A DNA stretch of 64,000 nt, taken from the NCBI GenBank assembly GCA_023408315.1, contig JAEYKI010000019.1, positions 276,683 to 340,682 on the forward strand. The letters are read 5' to 3'. Position 1 is the stretch's first letter. Each line of letters opens with the position of its first letter. The translations under genes and the position numbers were made by a program. The DNA comes from Bacillota bacterium. GTDB taxonomy: Bacteria > Bacillota > Clostridia > Christensenellales > Christensenellaceae. Positions 27,220 to 36,278 of this stretch are shown here, piece by piece. The notes beneath the pieces were generated by a model that saw only the letters and a program-made list of their open reading frames with translations, did not search any database and had not been told where the DNA came from.

Positions 27220-27658
27220 CCAGATTCTTGTATCTTTTACGGAAGCAACGCGGGATGTATTCAAACTAATGCTGGACCTGGACGCGAAATCCGAAAACCA
27301 CAGCTTTTCGGAAGGCACATCCGAGAAACTGCGCGTAGCGGTGGAGATAACCGGTGATGTTCAGGGCAAAATTTACTACTGGTTTCCAAGAGACGCCGTG
27401 ATTGAGATTGTTAAGATCATGAGCGGAATGGAGATTACGGAGATAGACGAATTTGTGACTTCAGCCATCAGTGAAATGGCGAATATTATCAGCGGCAACG
27501 CCATGAACAACCTGTATGAAAAACACTATGTTTGCGATATCCTGCCGCCCGAAATAAGCCTGAACGAAGGCGTTTCCTGCAGGGAAGCGGACGGCGCGCA
27601 GCTTGTGACGGATATTGGCGTATTCAACCTGGACCTTGTCAGGAACAATACAAAATAA
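27212..27658 (+). CDS. CheX-like chemotaxis phosphatase
   Basis: A 148-residue protein. The ATG at 27212 is inside the end of the hemerythrin gene with GGGGAGGCGG before it; the longer open frame upstream is not credible because it overlaps hemerythrin coding. The catalytic ExxN motif of CheC/CheX phosphatases is visible in FVTSAISEMANIISGNAMNNL. CheX dephosphorylates CheY-P. No other che genes lie in the window, so its partner response regulator must be elsewhere. Confidence 0.85.
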   Translation: MVDQILVSFTEATRDVFKLMLDLDAKSENHSFSEGTSEKLRVAVEITGDVQGKIYYWFPRDAVIEIVKIMSGMEITEIDEFVTSAISEMANIISGNAMNNLYEKHYVCDILPPEISLNEGVSCREADGAQLVTDIGVFNLDLVRNNTK

Positions 27659-27708
27659 TAAGAACAATATAGATTTTGAAATGATCCGGCTTTTGCCGGA
27701 TTTTTTGT

Positions 27709-28008
27709 TCAAACGCTTTTTAAAACAGATTTAAGCAGGCCCGGAAATCTTTCTTCCAGGTCGCCGTACCGTATGGATAAAAAACGCTGCTTTCCTTCTA
27801 TGCGCACATGGATCAATCCGGCTTCCCGGAGAACTTTGAAGTGGTGGGACATAGCGGATTTGGGCAGGTCCAACTGGCAGGAGGAACAGGTTTTTTCCGC
27901 ACCGCACGCAAGCTTTTTAATAATTTGCAGGCGGGTGGGATCGCCCAGCGCGCTCAGAACTGCGGACAGGCAGATCTGGTCTGTACCAGGATGAAACAAT
28001 TCCCGCAT
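27709..28008 (-). CDS. ArsR-family transcriptional repressor
   Basis: A 99-residue winged-helix regulator. The HTH reads LPKSAMSHHFKVLREAGLIHVR. A Cys pair (TCSSCQLDL) precedes the recognition helix, close to but not identical with the metal-binding ELCVC motif, so metal or thiol sensing is possible. It is divergent from the nitroreductase/flavoprotein operon, with palindromes in the shared gap that are the likely operator. Confidence 0.88.
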   Translation of the reverse strand: MRELFHPGTDQICLSAVLSALGDPTRLQIIKKLACGAEKTCSSCQLDLPKSAMSHHFKVLREAGLIHVRIEGKQRFLSIRYGDLEERFPGLLKSVLKSV

Positions 28009-28041
28009 AAATACCCCCTGTTTTAAAACTCTTCTTGCATT

Positions 28042-28092
28042 ATAGCATACTATGTGCTATATTGAAATAGTTCAAATATTATTAAACTATTA
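28042..28092. promoter_or_regulatory. Operator region between ArsR gene and nitroreductase operon
   Basis: ATAGCA-n7-TGCTAT (28042-28060), then TTGAA-ATAG-TTCAA (28062-28075), then an AATAGTT...AACTATT inverted pair (28066-28092). Such AT-rich palindromes are typical of ArsR-type repressors. Confidence 0.55.
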
Positions 28093-28114
28093 AACTATAA
28101 AAAGGAGCAGTTTT

Positions 28115-28669
28115 ATGAACGAAGTGATTGCTGCAATTAGAAGCAGAAGAAGCGTCCGCCGGTATAAGCCGGAACAAATTGGCGAGAAAGAACTGCAGGC
28201 GATTCTGGAGGCGGGACTGTATGCGCCCTCCGCGCACAACGACCAGTCCTGGCACTTTACGGTGATTCAGAACAAAGATTTGCTTGCGCGCATGAACAGG
28301 GCAGCAAAAGAAGGTATGGCGGCTTCGGAAATTGACTGGATGCGTGGCATGGCCGCCCGGCCAGGGTTTGAGGTTACGTACAACGCGCCAACGCTGGTTG
28401 TTGTATCCGGAAGGAAAGACGCGATGGCGTACCAGGTGGATTGCTCGGCAGCCATTGAGAACATGTTGATTGCCGCCGAAAGCTTGGGCATTGGTTCTGT
28501 GTGGCTTGGCTTGATGCGGTTTTATTACCAGCAGGAGGAAGCAAGGGAAGCGCTGGGCATACCGGAAGGATACGAGCCTTTTTATTCGGTGGCGTTTGGT
28601 TATAAGGCAGAGGAACAGCAACCCGTAATGCCGCCCAGAATAGAAGACGCGGTTAATTATATCAGGTAG
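28115..28669 (+). CDS. Nitroreductase-family flavoprotein
   Basis: A 184-residue FMN enzyme reducing nitro groups, quinones or enones with NAD(P)H. The FMN-binding N-terminus is AAIRSRRSVRRYKPEQI, followed by APSAHNDQSWHFTVI and the later SLGIGSVWLGLM. It starts the divergent operon controlled by the ArsR gene and is followed after 12 bases by a second flavoprotein, suggesting a stress-induced reductase pair. Confidence 0.92.
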   Translation: MNEVIAAIRSRRSVRRYKPEQIGEKELQAILEAGLYAPSAHNDQSWHFTVIQNKDLLARMNRAAKEGMAASEIDWMRGMAARPGFEVTYNAPTLVVVSGRKDAMAYQVDCSAAIENMLIAAESLGIGSVWLGLMRFYYQQEEAREALGIPEGYEPFYSVAFGYKAEEQQPVMPPRIEDAVNYIR

Positions 28670-28681
28670 CGGAGGTTTGTT

Positions 28682-29329
28682 ATGAAAGTAATTGCCATAA
28701 ACGGAAGTCCCCGTAAAAGCGGAAATACTGCAACACTGCTGGCGGAAGCCCTCAAAGGGGCAAAGAGCGCCGGGGCGCAGGCGGAGATGATCCATCTGTA
28801 TGATCTGGATTTTAAGGGCTGCAAAAGCTGTTTTGCGTGCAAGCTGAAGGGCGGCCCAAGTTATGGGAAATGCGCCGTGCAGGACGGCCTGCAGCCGGTT
28901 TTGCGCACAATAGAGGAAGCGGATGCTCTCCTGGTGGGCTCGCCGGTTTATTTGGGCAATGTAACGGGTGAGACCCGCTCTTTTCTGGAACGGCTGGTAT
29001 ACCAATATCTTGCCTATATGCCCGGAATGCCTTCCCTTTGCGAAAAAAGCATGCCGGTGGGCTTGATTTATACGCTGGGCGCCAACGACCAGAGGATACG
29101 GGAGCAGGGTTATGACCAAAGCGTTGCAATGATAGACGGCTTTACGCAGGCATATTTGGGGCCTGTTGAGTCCCTGCTTGTAACCGATACCCTTCTGTTT
29201 GACGATTTTGAGAAGTTTGAGGGCTCCATGTTTGATCCGGAAGCAAAGCAAAAGCGTAGGCGGGAAGTGTTTCCAAACGATTGCAAGAAAGCCTATGCAA
29301 TGGGAAAAAGGCTTGCGGGCAGCCGCTGA
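28682..29329 (+). CDS. NADPH-dependent FMN reductase / iron-sulfur flavoprotein-like
   Basis: A 215-residue flavodoxin-fold protein. The phosphate loop is INGSPRKSGNTATLL and the second FMN contact is LLVGSPVYLGNVTG. Cys residues cluster in FKGCKSCFACKLKGGPSYGKC, as in iron-sulfur flavoproteins of anaerobes, although the spacing is not the classical one. It is the second gene of the nitroreductase operon and may supply reduced flavin or act on the same substrate. Confidence 0.88.
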   Translation: MKVIAINGSPRKSGNTATLLAEALKGAKSAGAQAEMIHLYDLDFKGCKSCFACKLKGGPSYGKCAVQDGLQPVLRTIEEADALLVGSPVYLGNVTGETRSFLERLVYQYLAYMPGMPSLCEKSMPVGLIYTLGANDQRIREQGYDQSVAMIDGFTQAYLGPVESLLVTDTLLFDDFEKFEGSMFDPEAKQKRRREVFPNDCKKAYAMGKRLAGSR

Positions 29330-29363
29330 TGACGCATCTTAAAAAAAGATACGAACCGATTTG

Positions 29364-29387
29364 AGCCGGGGGACGCCCCGGTTTTTT
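29364..29387 (+). terminator. Intrinsic terminator of the nitroreductase operon
   Basis: CCGGGG (29366-29371), four-base loop, CCCCGG (29376-29381), then TTTTTT. Confidence 0.8.
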
Positions 29388-29508
29388 GTTCCTGCGGCCC
29401 TGCGGAAATATCACAAAAAGTTCAAAAACAGTACATACAACTTTCACAATTTTGCCGGACAATATAAAATGCAATGTGTTGCGCAAAATACATACCGGGA
29501 GCGGCAAA

Positions 29509-31557
29509 ATGGACGTGATGTTGCGGGACAGAAACCAGGAATCATTTTTTTATAAATATTGGCATCTAATAGCGCTTGGGTTGATAGCGCTTTTTTCCTT
29601 CTGGCTGTATTTTTATAATATATCGGAAATCGGCTACGGAAACGCATACTATGCCGCCGCCATCAAAAGCATGACGCAAAGCGCCAGAAATTTTTTCTAC
29701 GTATCGTTCGATCCGGCCGGGGTGGTTTCCGTGGATAAGCCGCCGCTAGGGCTGTGGGCGCAGGTTCTTTTTGTAAAAATTTTTGGCTACAGCGGCTGGG
29801 CCATGCTTCTGCCGCAGGCGCTTGCGGGAACCGGATCCACTGTAATGATGTACATGCTGGCCGTAAAACGTTTCGGCCGCCCGGCGGGTTTGATTTCCGC
29901 GCTGGTATTTGCGCTCACGCCCGCTGTGGCTGTGGCTTCGCGCAACAACACAATGGATATGCAGCTTGTGTTTGTGCTTCTTCTCTCCGTTTGGTTTTTG
30001 TTCCGCGCCATTGAAACATCCAGGTGGCGCTGGCTTTTTTTATGCGCTGTAATGATTGGCATTGGCTTTAACGTAAAAATGCTACAGGCATATATGATTT
30101 TGCCTGCGGTTGCTGTTGCGTATTTTGTGTTTTCCAAAGAAAAATTTGTAAAGCGCCTTATGGCGGCGGCAATCAGCCTGCTGATATTGGGCGGCGTATC
30201 CTTTGCCTGGGTTCTGGCGGTGGACATAACGCATCCTGATGCGAGGCCTTATGTGGGCAGCACAAAAAATAATTCTGAGCTGGAGCTGGTGATTGGCCAT
30301 AACGGCACAGAACGGCTGTTTGGGCAGGGCGGCTTGTTTGGCCGCGGCCAGAGGAACAGCCAGAACCAGGCCTTACAGCAGGGGCCGGGCAACAACGCTC
30401 AGCCGTTTTTGTTCCAGTTTCAGCAAGGCCAGGCCCAGGGGCCGCAGCAGAATCAAAACGCCAATTCTTCCATGCAACAGCGCATATTTGGACCCATGGG
30501 CCCCCCGGGAAACCGGACGCAAACATTTACAAGAGGCGCAGGGGACGGGGTGGGAAACGACATCGGCACGTCCGGCGTGTTCCGTTTGTGGGCGCCCGCC
30601 CTGTACGGCCAGGCGTCGTGGCTGTTCATCCTTGCAGGCTTTTGCATTGCCGCCCGCATAAAAAAGTTTGACCGCAAAAATTTAAACCCGCGCCAAGGGG
30701 CGTTTGTTTTCTGGATCGTCTGGTTTGCCTGCATGTTTTGCTTTTTTAGCTTTGCGGATTTCTGGCACAGGTATTACCTTTGCATGTTCGCGCCGGGCAT
30801 TGCGGGCATGGCTGGCCCCGGCATGGCGGAAATGGCGCGGGCGTTCAAAGAACGGCGGGGTTGGAAACAGTTTCTGCTTCCCGCTTGCCTGGTGTCCACC
30901 CTGGCGTTTGAGGCCGTTTATGTGTGGTCATTCCAGGACCTGAGGGCATGGCTCGTTCCCGTAATGGTGGCAGCCGGGGCCGGGGCCCTTGCGCTGATGG
31001 CCTTCCATTATAAAAAGCCGGTCAGGCGGCTGCTTTATGCTGCGGTGTGCCTGCTGTTTGCCGCGCTGCTTGCCGCGCCCCTCTACTGGAGCCTTACTGT
31101 GATGCTTTATCCGGCACAGAACAGCACAATGCCTTACGCGGGCCCGGAACTTAAGTCCACAGATCTTGTGCCGGGCATGACGCCCAACCAGGAGAATCTG
31201 ACGACCGGTGACAGCGGGACTATAGCGCTGGAAAAATATCTGGTTGCGCACTATAAAAATGGAACGTATCTGGTGATATCCCAGCGGGCAAACGACGTAG
31301 CCCAGTTTATAGTGGATACGGGGCTGCCAGCTGTGGCATTCGGCGGGTTCCTGGGTACGGACAACGCCATAACGCTGGATGAACTTAAACAACTGGTGCA
31401 GGCGGGCAAGGCAACGTATTTTTGGATTGCAGGCGGGAATGCGTCTGAGGTTAATTCTTATGTAAAAGAAAACGCAACGCTCATAGCGCCGGGCGAATAT
31501 TTGGCCCAGGGCGATACAGTCGGCCAGTCGGGCGGCTCGCTGTACCTTTTTGAATAA
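29509..31557 (+). CDS. GT39/ArnT-like membrane glycosyltransferase with Gln/Asn-rich insert
   Basis: A 682-residue polytopic membrane enzyme that uses polyprenyl-phosphate sugars. The N-terminal loop with the catalytic region reads SFDPAGVVSVDKPPLGLWAQ, typical of PMT/ArnT-type GT39 proteins, followed by SGWAMLLPQALAGT. ATG 29509 is chosen (GGGAGCGG upstream); the longer frame crosses a terminator. A low-complexity segment at about residues 280-345 is rich in Gln, Asn, Gly and Pro and lies in an extracytoplasmic loop. A soluble domain ends the protein (TYLVISQRANDVAQFIVD). The acceptor is unknown; it may be a lipid or exported protein. Confidence 0.9.
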   Translation: MDVMLRDRNQESFFYKYWHLIALGLIALFSFWLYFYNISEIGYGNAYYAAAIKSMTQSARNFFYVSFDPAGVVSVDKPPLGLWAQVLFVKIFGYSGWAMLLPQALAGTGSTVMMYMLAVKRFGRPAGLISALVFALTPAVAVASRNNTMDMQLVFVLLLSVWFLFRAIETSRWRWLFLCAVMIGIGFNVKMLQAYMILPAVAVAYFVFSKEKFVKRLMAAAISLLILGGVSFAWVLAVDITHPDARPYVGSTKNNSELELVIGHNGTERLFGQGGLFGRGQRNSQNQALQQGPGNNAQPFLFQFQQGQAQGPQQNQNANSSMQQRIFGPMGPPGNRTQTFTRGAGDGVGNDIGTSGVFRLWAPALYGQASWLFILAGFCIAARIKKFDRKNLNPRQGAFVFWIVWFACMFCFFSFADFWHRYYLCMFAPGIAGMAGPGMAEMARAFKERRGWKQFLLPACLVSTLAFEAVYVWSFQDLRAWLVPVMVAAGAGALALMAFHYKKPVRRLLYAAVCLLFAALLAAPLYWSLTVMLYPAQNSTMPYAGPELKSTDLVPGMTPNQENLTTGDSGTIALEKYLVAHYKNGTYLVISQRANDVAQFIVDTGLPAVAFGGFLGTDNAITLDELKQLVQAGKATYFWIAGGNASEVNSYVKENATLIAPGEYLAQGDTVGQSGGSLYLFE

Positions 31558-31666
31558 AGCCGGGGCAAACAGGCCGCCCGGCGTTGTTTGCAAACCCCGC
31601 ATGTGGTATGATTGAATCGGTTAAACAAGGCCGTGCCTTATCTTAAGAAATGAAGAACGGAGACGT

Positions 31667-32098
31667 ATGAATATACTTTTCTTTTTAAAGCCTAAAAGCG
31701 AGATTGCTTATCTGTATGATCATTTTACCCTGCGCCAGGCGCTTGAAAAAATGAAGCACTATGGTTATGCAGCCATTCCTGTGATAGATAAAGAAGGCCG
31801 GTATGCGGGGACGCTGAGCGAGGGCGACCTGCTTTGGGCGATTGTGGAACGCGGCGCGCTGGAAAACCGTGAGCGGGAGCATATCCAGGTAAAGGACATT
31901 GCGCGGGGCAGGGAGATGATTCCCGTAAATGTAAACGCGGAGATAGAAGACCTGTTGCTGGCCGCAATGAACCAGAATTTTGTGCCGGTAACGGACGATC
32001 GCGGGCTTTTTATAGGCATGGTTACACGCAAAGATATTTTGCAGCATTTTTACGATAAAACGCAGGGCGCTTCCGGGTTCCCGGAAGGCGCAGAGTGA
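31667..32098 (+). CDS. CBS-domain pair protein
   Basis: A 143-residue protein made of two CBS motifs, a fold that binds AMP, ATP or SAM and acts as an energy or metabolite sensor. The first repeat ends in AAIPVIDKEGRYAGTLSEGDLLW and the second in FVPVTDDRGLFIGMVTRKDIL. There is no catalytic domain attached. It is a single gene with its own terminator. Confidence 0.9.
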   Translation: MNILFFLKPKSEIAYLYDHFTLRQALEKMKHYGYAAIPVIDKEGRYAGTLSEGDLLWAIVERGALENREREHIQVKDIARGREMIPVNVNAEIEDLLLAAMNQNFVPVTDDRGLFIGMVTRKDILQHFYDKTQGASGFPEGAE

Positions 32099-32114
32099 TC
32101 TTTTAAAAATGCAG

Positions 32115-32151
32115 AATCCTGAAGACAGATACTGTTTTTCGGGATTTTTTT
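32115..32151 (+). terminator. Intrinsic terminator of the CBS gene
   Basis: AATCCTGAA pairs with TTTCGGGATT (one G-T pair) and is followed by a T-run. Confidence 0.65.
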
Positions 32152-32172
32152 ACGGAGCGCTGTTTGATAATT

Positions 32173-32199
32173 TTGTATTTTTCTTCTCTATGGTATAAT
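32173..32199 (+). promoter_or_regulatory. Extended -10 promoter of the carboxylesterase gene
   Basis: TGGTATAAT (TGn plus a perfect -10, 32194-32199); a weak TTGTAT -35 at 32173 has only a 15-base spacer. Confidence 0.5.
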
Positions 32200-32266
32200 A
32201 AAATCAAGATCAACAGGCGGGAAATTGCAATAAACTAAAGATAAAACAAGGTAGGGGTGACATCCG

Positions 32267-33763
32267 GTGAGTAATCTGATTGTCCGGACAAAATATGGAA
32301 TGCTGCAGGGGCGGATGGACCGGGAAGCGTGTGCGTGGCTGGGTATTCCATACGCAAAGCCTCCTGTTGAGCGATTGCGTTTTGCGCCTCCCAGGCCGCA
32401 CGAAAGCTGGGACGGCGTGAGGGATGCCACTGCGTTTGGCAGCGCGTCTTTGCAGGAAACGGTTGGGATTGGCCCCGTTTCAGAGGATTGCCTGTTTTTG
32501 AATATCTGGTCTCCTGCGCCAGACGGCGCAAAGCGGCCCGTGATGTTCTACGTGCACGGCGGTTCGTTTATCGCCGGGTCTGGCAACGAAGACCTGTATT
32601 ATGGCAACACGCTGGCCATGAAGGGTGATGTGGTGGTGGTAACCATTAATTACCGGCTGGGCGTGCTGGGATTTTTGGATTTATCTTTTCTGGGGCCGGA
32701 TTTCTGCGCCAACTGCGGCCTGCGCGATGTGGTGCTGGCGCTTGAATGGGTGCATGAGAATATTCAGGCGTTTGGCGGTGACCCGGAGAATATCACGGTA
32801 TTTGGCCAGTCGGCAGGGGGTACCATTACGGCCACGCTGGCAACCATGCCTTCCGCAAAACCGTATATATCCAAGTGCATCGTAATGAGCGGCGGGCCAA
32901 CGCATCTTCAGCCAAAGGAAGAGGCGTATCAGGCCGCCCAAAAATATATGGAGTTTATGGGGGCTAAAACGGCGGAAGAGTTATACGCGCTGCCCGCGCA
33001 TAAGATTATATCCAGGGAAAAGGAGTTTACCCGGCACTGCAGGCTTGGGTCGGGCACATTCCGGCTTACCGTTGACTACGATCTTGTTCCGGAATTTCCC
33101 ATACCAGCCGCAGTGCGAGGCGCTGCAAGCGGTATTCCGCTTTTGATTGGAACCACCAAGCAGGAGCTTTCTATGCTGTTTGTGGGGCCCGTAGCAAAGG
33201 TGCTGGACATTATGGAATTTATAAAGGAATACCTGCTGCGCGAAAACGATGAGCTGCGGCGCGTAATGGTGCAGACGTACAAACGGCTTTTTAAAGGCAG
33301 GATTGCGCAGATTATGCTGTTCAGCGACCTGATATTCCGCGTGGGCTGCGTATGGTTCGCAAAGGAATGCAGCCGCTACGCAAATGTGTGGATGTATAGG
33401 TTTGATTTTGAAACCGCCGCAATGAAGGTAAGCAGGCTTGCCACCTTTCATTCGTCCGACCTGCCGTTTGTTTTTGGCAACTTTAAAACGCTGATGGCAA
33501 ACCTGATGCTTTTGTTTTCTCCATCCAGAAAAAAGGCCAGGAATGTATCAGACCAGATGCAGAGCGATTTTGTTGCGTTTGCCAGGTCTGGCAGGCTGGA
33601 ATGGAGCCCTTGCGGGGCAGAGGAAGCTCCGGCCAAGTGCTACAACTTAAAAACAACCGTTGAGCCTGTTGTACACCCGGATATATTAAAGCAGTATGAC
33701 AAGACTGTCTTTAAACAGACATGCTTTCAGAACAGCGAACAATTAAAAAAAACATCCGCGTGA
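32267..33763 (+). CDS. Type-B carboxylesterase/lipase (para-nitrobenzyl esterase-like)
   Basis: A 498-residue alpha/beta hydrolase. The nucleophile elbow is VFGQSAGGTITATLA, the oxyanion hole YVHGGSFIAGSGNED, and the family mark SEDCLFLNIWSPAP. A candidate catalytic His lies in ATFHSSDLPFVFG. The start is a GTG with AGGGGTG upstream. No signal peptide, so it acts in the cytoplasm on esters. The stop codon lies inside the loop of the terminator hairpin. Confidence 0.92.
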   Translation: MSNLIVRTKYGMLQGRMDREACAWLGIPYAKPPVERLRFAPPRPHESWDGVRDATAFGSASLQETVGIGPVSEDCLFLNIWSPAPDGAKRPVMFYVHGGSFIAGSGNEDLYYGNTLAMKGDVVVVTINYRLGVLGFLDLSFLGPDFCANCGLRDVVLALEWVHENIQAFGGDPENITVFGQSAGGTITATLATMPSAKPYISKCIVMSGGPTHLQPKEEAYQAAQKYMEFMGAKTAEELYALPAHKIISREKEFTRHCRLGSGTFRLTVDYDLVPEFPIPAAVRGAASGIPLLIGTTKQELSMLFVGPVAKVLDIMEFIKEYLLRENDELRRVMVQTYKRLFKGRIAQIMLFSDLIFRVGCVWFAKECSRYANVWMYRFDFETAAMKVSRLATFHSSDLPFVFGNFKTLMANLMLLFSPSRKKARNVSDQMQSDFVAFARSGRLEWSPCGAEEAPAKCYNLKTTVEPVVHPDILKQYDKTVFKQTCFQNSEQLKKTSA

Positions 33764-33780
33764 TTGCGGATGTTTTTTTA
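33744..33780. terminator. Bidirectional terminator shared by the esterase and DUF1648 genes
   Basis: AACATCCGC (33751-33759), GTGATT loop holding the esterase stop, GCGGATGTT (33766-33774), with an A-run on one side and a T-run on the other. Confidence 0.85.
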
Positions 33781-33786
33781 CCGGAA

Positions 33787-34272
33787 TCAGTAATCTCCAT
33801 CCTCTTTGTTCCCAACCTTTCTGGCGTGCAGGATAAAAAGCAGGATGGGCAGGAATATGGCGACCAGCATAACGGGCATAAAATAACCGGGCAGGCTCTG
33901 CGCGGAGGCCATATAATAAAAGATATATATAAAAACGCCCAGCATCACTATTTTTAAAACCAGCATCATTGTTTTGATTGTCTGGTAAACCGCCGCTTTA
34001 TTTTCTTCTTTATACCGGATATTCATATTCCATATGGCGGGGAAAAAGATGAGCACGGTGACAAGCGTGTAAAGGCCTATTCCCAGCAGGGGCATGAACA
34101 GCAGGTCTTCTTTGCCGCCCCAGGCGTTCGCCTGGCCCGCCGCGTTAAAATGCGTTGGGACGCGTTCCGGAAAGCTGTTCCAATTAGAGACAAAAAATAC
34201 AGCCGTCACCGCAATCAGGGCGGCTCCGGCAATCTCCAGAATCATTTGCAGTTGCGTATGTTTTAGTTTCAT
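33787..34272 (-). CDS. DUF1648-type membrane protein
   Basis: A 161-residue membrane protein with four hydrophobic segments. The first is followed by SFPERVPTHFNAAGQANAWGGK, the DUF1648 signature known from SdpI-like immunity and other membrane proteins. It is shorter than SdpI and lacks its second half. Role unknown; bacteriocin immunity is one possibility. Confidence 0.85.
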   Translation of the reverse strand: MKLKHTQLQMILEIAGAALIAVTAVFFVSNWNSFPERVPTHFNAAGQANAWGGKEDLLFMPLLGIGLYTLVTVLIFFPAIWNMNIRYKEENKAAVYQTIKTMMLVLKIVMLGVFIYIFYYMASAQSLPGYFMPVMLVAIFLPILLFILHARKVGNKEDGDY

Positions 34273-34495
34273 AAATAGCTCCTATTTAAAAGTATTTGTC
34301 TCATTCAGCAGCCAGGCAGCTTACCAGATCAATCATATATCTTGCATTGTGATTTTTCAACCAAATACGCAAATCTTTATATAATCTAAATCCGGATACA
34401 AACCGATATTTCTTACCAAGCTTTAGAAAAGCAAGCCTGCTTTTACAATATATGTTATACTGATATTGGTAAATTATTTAAAGGAAGACTTGTTT

Positions 34496-35278
34496 ATGAT
34501 AGAATTAGCATTTAATGAAGGCGCTGCCGGCGCGCTCAAAATGGCAAGCGCGGGCACGGCGGATATTGCCGCGCTGGGCCTTTACCTGGACATTGGCGAT
34601 CTTTCGGATATGAACGCGGGCATGGCGGGCCGCAAAAAACTGCTGGACGAATTGTTTGGCGAGTATCCCGGCGTTTCCGGCGAAATTTGGAACACAGCCC
34701 GGACGGCCCTTTTGCGGCTTATGGCTGCAAAAACAACGATGGAGCCTGTGCGCATGTGGGTATGCAGCGGAAATCCTGCGGAACTCTGCGGGATGTATTT
34801 TGTGTGCCACACAATGGCAGAGGTAAAAACTCCTCTTTTGGTTGTGCGTATTCCTGAACAGATAGAAACTGGGGATGGTATGGTGAGCTACCGCCACACG
34901 GGGGAGATTTACAAGGAAGCATTACAGCAGTATGCCGTACAGTTTGAGGAATCCATAAGCGCATTGCGCCGGAGCGTTTTTGCAGCCGCGTGGGAGGAAC
35001 TGGCGCGTGAAAACGCGCCGCTGCGTGCGGTAATCAACGGAAACCTGATGGGCGTTCCGCAGGATTTTTACGACTTTGCGCTGCGGGCAAATATGCCGGG
35101 CGGAGAGTTTAGGATTGCACAGTTAATCGGAAGCACGCTTGGCCGGGTTCCGGGTACCCAAGACCAGTGGCTGTACCTGCGGATAAAAGCCATGATTGAA
35201 TCACAGGAACTGATTCTGGTTTCCGATGAAGGGGGCCACCATTATTCGGCGGTTGTACGCCGGGGCAATATCATTTAA
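34496..35278 (+). CDS. DUF1835/DUF3658-like protein
   Basis: A 260-residue cytoplasmic protein. The ATG at 34496 has AAGGAAG upstream. The N-terminus MIELAFNEGAAGALKMA and the C-terminal region AQLIGSTLGRVPGTQDQWLYLRI with a winged-helix look match my memory of the DUF1835/DUF3658 family. Its function is not established. It is a single gene ended by a bidirectional terminator. Confidence 0.7.
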   Translation: MIELAFNEGAAGALKMASAGTADIAALGLYLDIGDLSDMNAGMAGRKKLLDELFGEYPGVSGEIWNTARTALLRLMAAKTTMEPVRMWVCSGNPAELCGMYFVCHTMAEVKTPLLVVRIPEQIETGDGMVSYRHTGEIYKEALQQYAVQFEESISALRRSVFAAAWEELARENAPLRAVINGNLMGVPQDFYDFALRANMPGGEFRIAQLIGSTLGRVPGTQDQWLYLRIKAMIESQELILVSDEGGHHYSAVVRRGNII

Positions 35279-35324
35279 ATCGTGTACCCCCGGCGAAAAG
35301 ATCATATAACCACGCTGAATATAC

Positions 35325-35356
35325 AAAAAAGAGCCGCGCAAACGAGCGGTTCTTTT
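35325..35356. terminator. Bidirectional intrinsic terminator
   Basis: AAAAAGAGCCGC pairs with GCGGTTCTTTT, loop of eight bases. It separates two convergent genes. Confidence 0.75.
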
Positions 35357-35375
35357 ACTTGGGCAACGTGTTCTT

Positions 35376-36077
35376 TTAATCGTTCAGTTGCAATTGAATG
35401 GAATCCCTCTCCGCGCCGTATCCGCTGCGGTACGCCACCAGGCCCTTGCCCCTCTCCCAGGTAAAGGATTCATAATAACCCGTTGCCGTTTCATCGTTAT
35501 AGGAATGGAATTCGCGTTTGTGCCCGTCCACAGTGATGTATTGGTGAAAGCCGGGTTCGCCTTCAAACGCGTCCCTTGCCTCCTGCTCCTGGCAGACGAT
35601 CAGGCAGGGGCAGGGCAGCTCGCCGTATTTTAATGTATCCAGGGAATCCCGTGTGGGAGCCGTTTTGTATATTTTATCGGCCAGTACATAAAAATACCCC
35701 AGGGACAGGCGGTCCTCCGGAATACCCGGAATGGCGTCCAGCTTCAGTTCATATACCGTGCCTTCAGCCAGATCTTCAATTTTATGTATCTGCAGGACAG
35801 CTTCTGTTTCTCCTGCTTCATTGAAATAAAAAACAGCCTTATAGCTCATAGGCACAATATTTGTAAAGAAAAACGCATTTGCCGCAACGGCCGTGTCAGA
35901 TTCCGGCGCCGATTGTGTTGCGTCCGGCTGGGCAAGCGCTGGGCAAACAGAAGCCATGGTGGGGGATGTCGTTTGCGCGGGAAGGGTTGCGGATGCGGCA
36001 GCGGCGGCGACTGTTTGCGAGCAACCCGAAATAAAAATAGAAGAAATTATGATAAATAAAATAATTGTTTTTTTCAT
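35376..36077 (-). CDS. Uncharacterised lipoprotein
   Basis: A 233-residue exported protein. The signal peptide ends in the lipobox ISGC (Cys19), followed by an Ala/Thr/Pro linker to about residue 60. The mature part begins AFFFTNIVPMSYKAVFYF and ends with a beta-rich region (HKREFHSYNDETATGYYESFTWERGKG). I do not recognise a family. It has its own promoter region and no operon partner. Confidence 0.75.
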   Translation of the reverse strand: MKKTIILFIIISSIFISGCSQTVAAAAASATLPAQTTSPTMASVCPALAQPDATQSAPESDTAVAANAFFFTNIVPMSYKAVFYFNEAGETEAVLQIHKIEDLAEGTVYELKLDAIPGIPEDRLSLGYFYVLADKIYKTAPTRDSLDTLKYGELPCPCLIVCQEQEARDAFEGEPGFHQYITVDGHKREFHSYNDETATGYYESFTWERGKGLVAYRSGYGAERDSIQLQLND

Positions 36078-36278
36078 AGCCGCTCCTTTGGCATCCGTCT
36101 TAAGCTATTTTCCAGTATAAAGGAAAAGCACTAAATTTCATAGTTAAAACTCATATTTTCAGCGTGCATATTAAAAATATGCCGCTATAATATGCTATAA
36201 AATAGCATTTTGTAACAATATACGCATTCCAAAATATATTAATAGTGAAAAAATATAAATTTGAAAAGAGTGGTAATC

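Noticed and set aside
28082..29251. 389-codon minus-strand frame
   Set aside because: Antisense to the nitroreductase and flavoprotein genes, which have clear motifs and ribosome sites.
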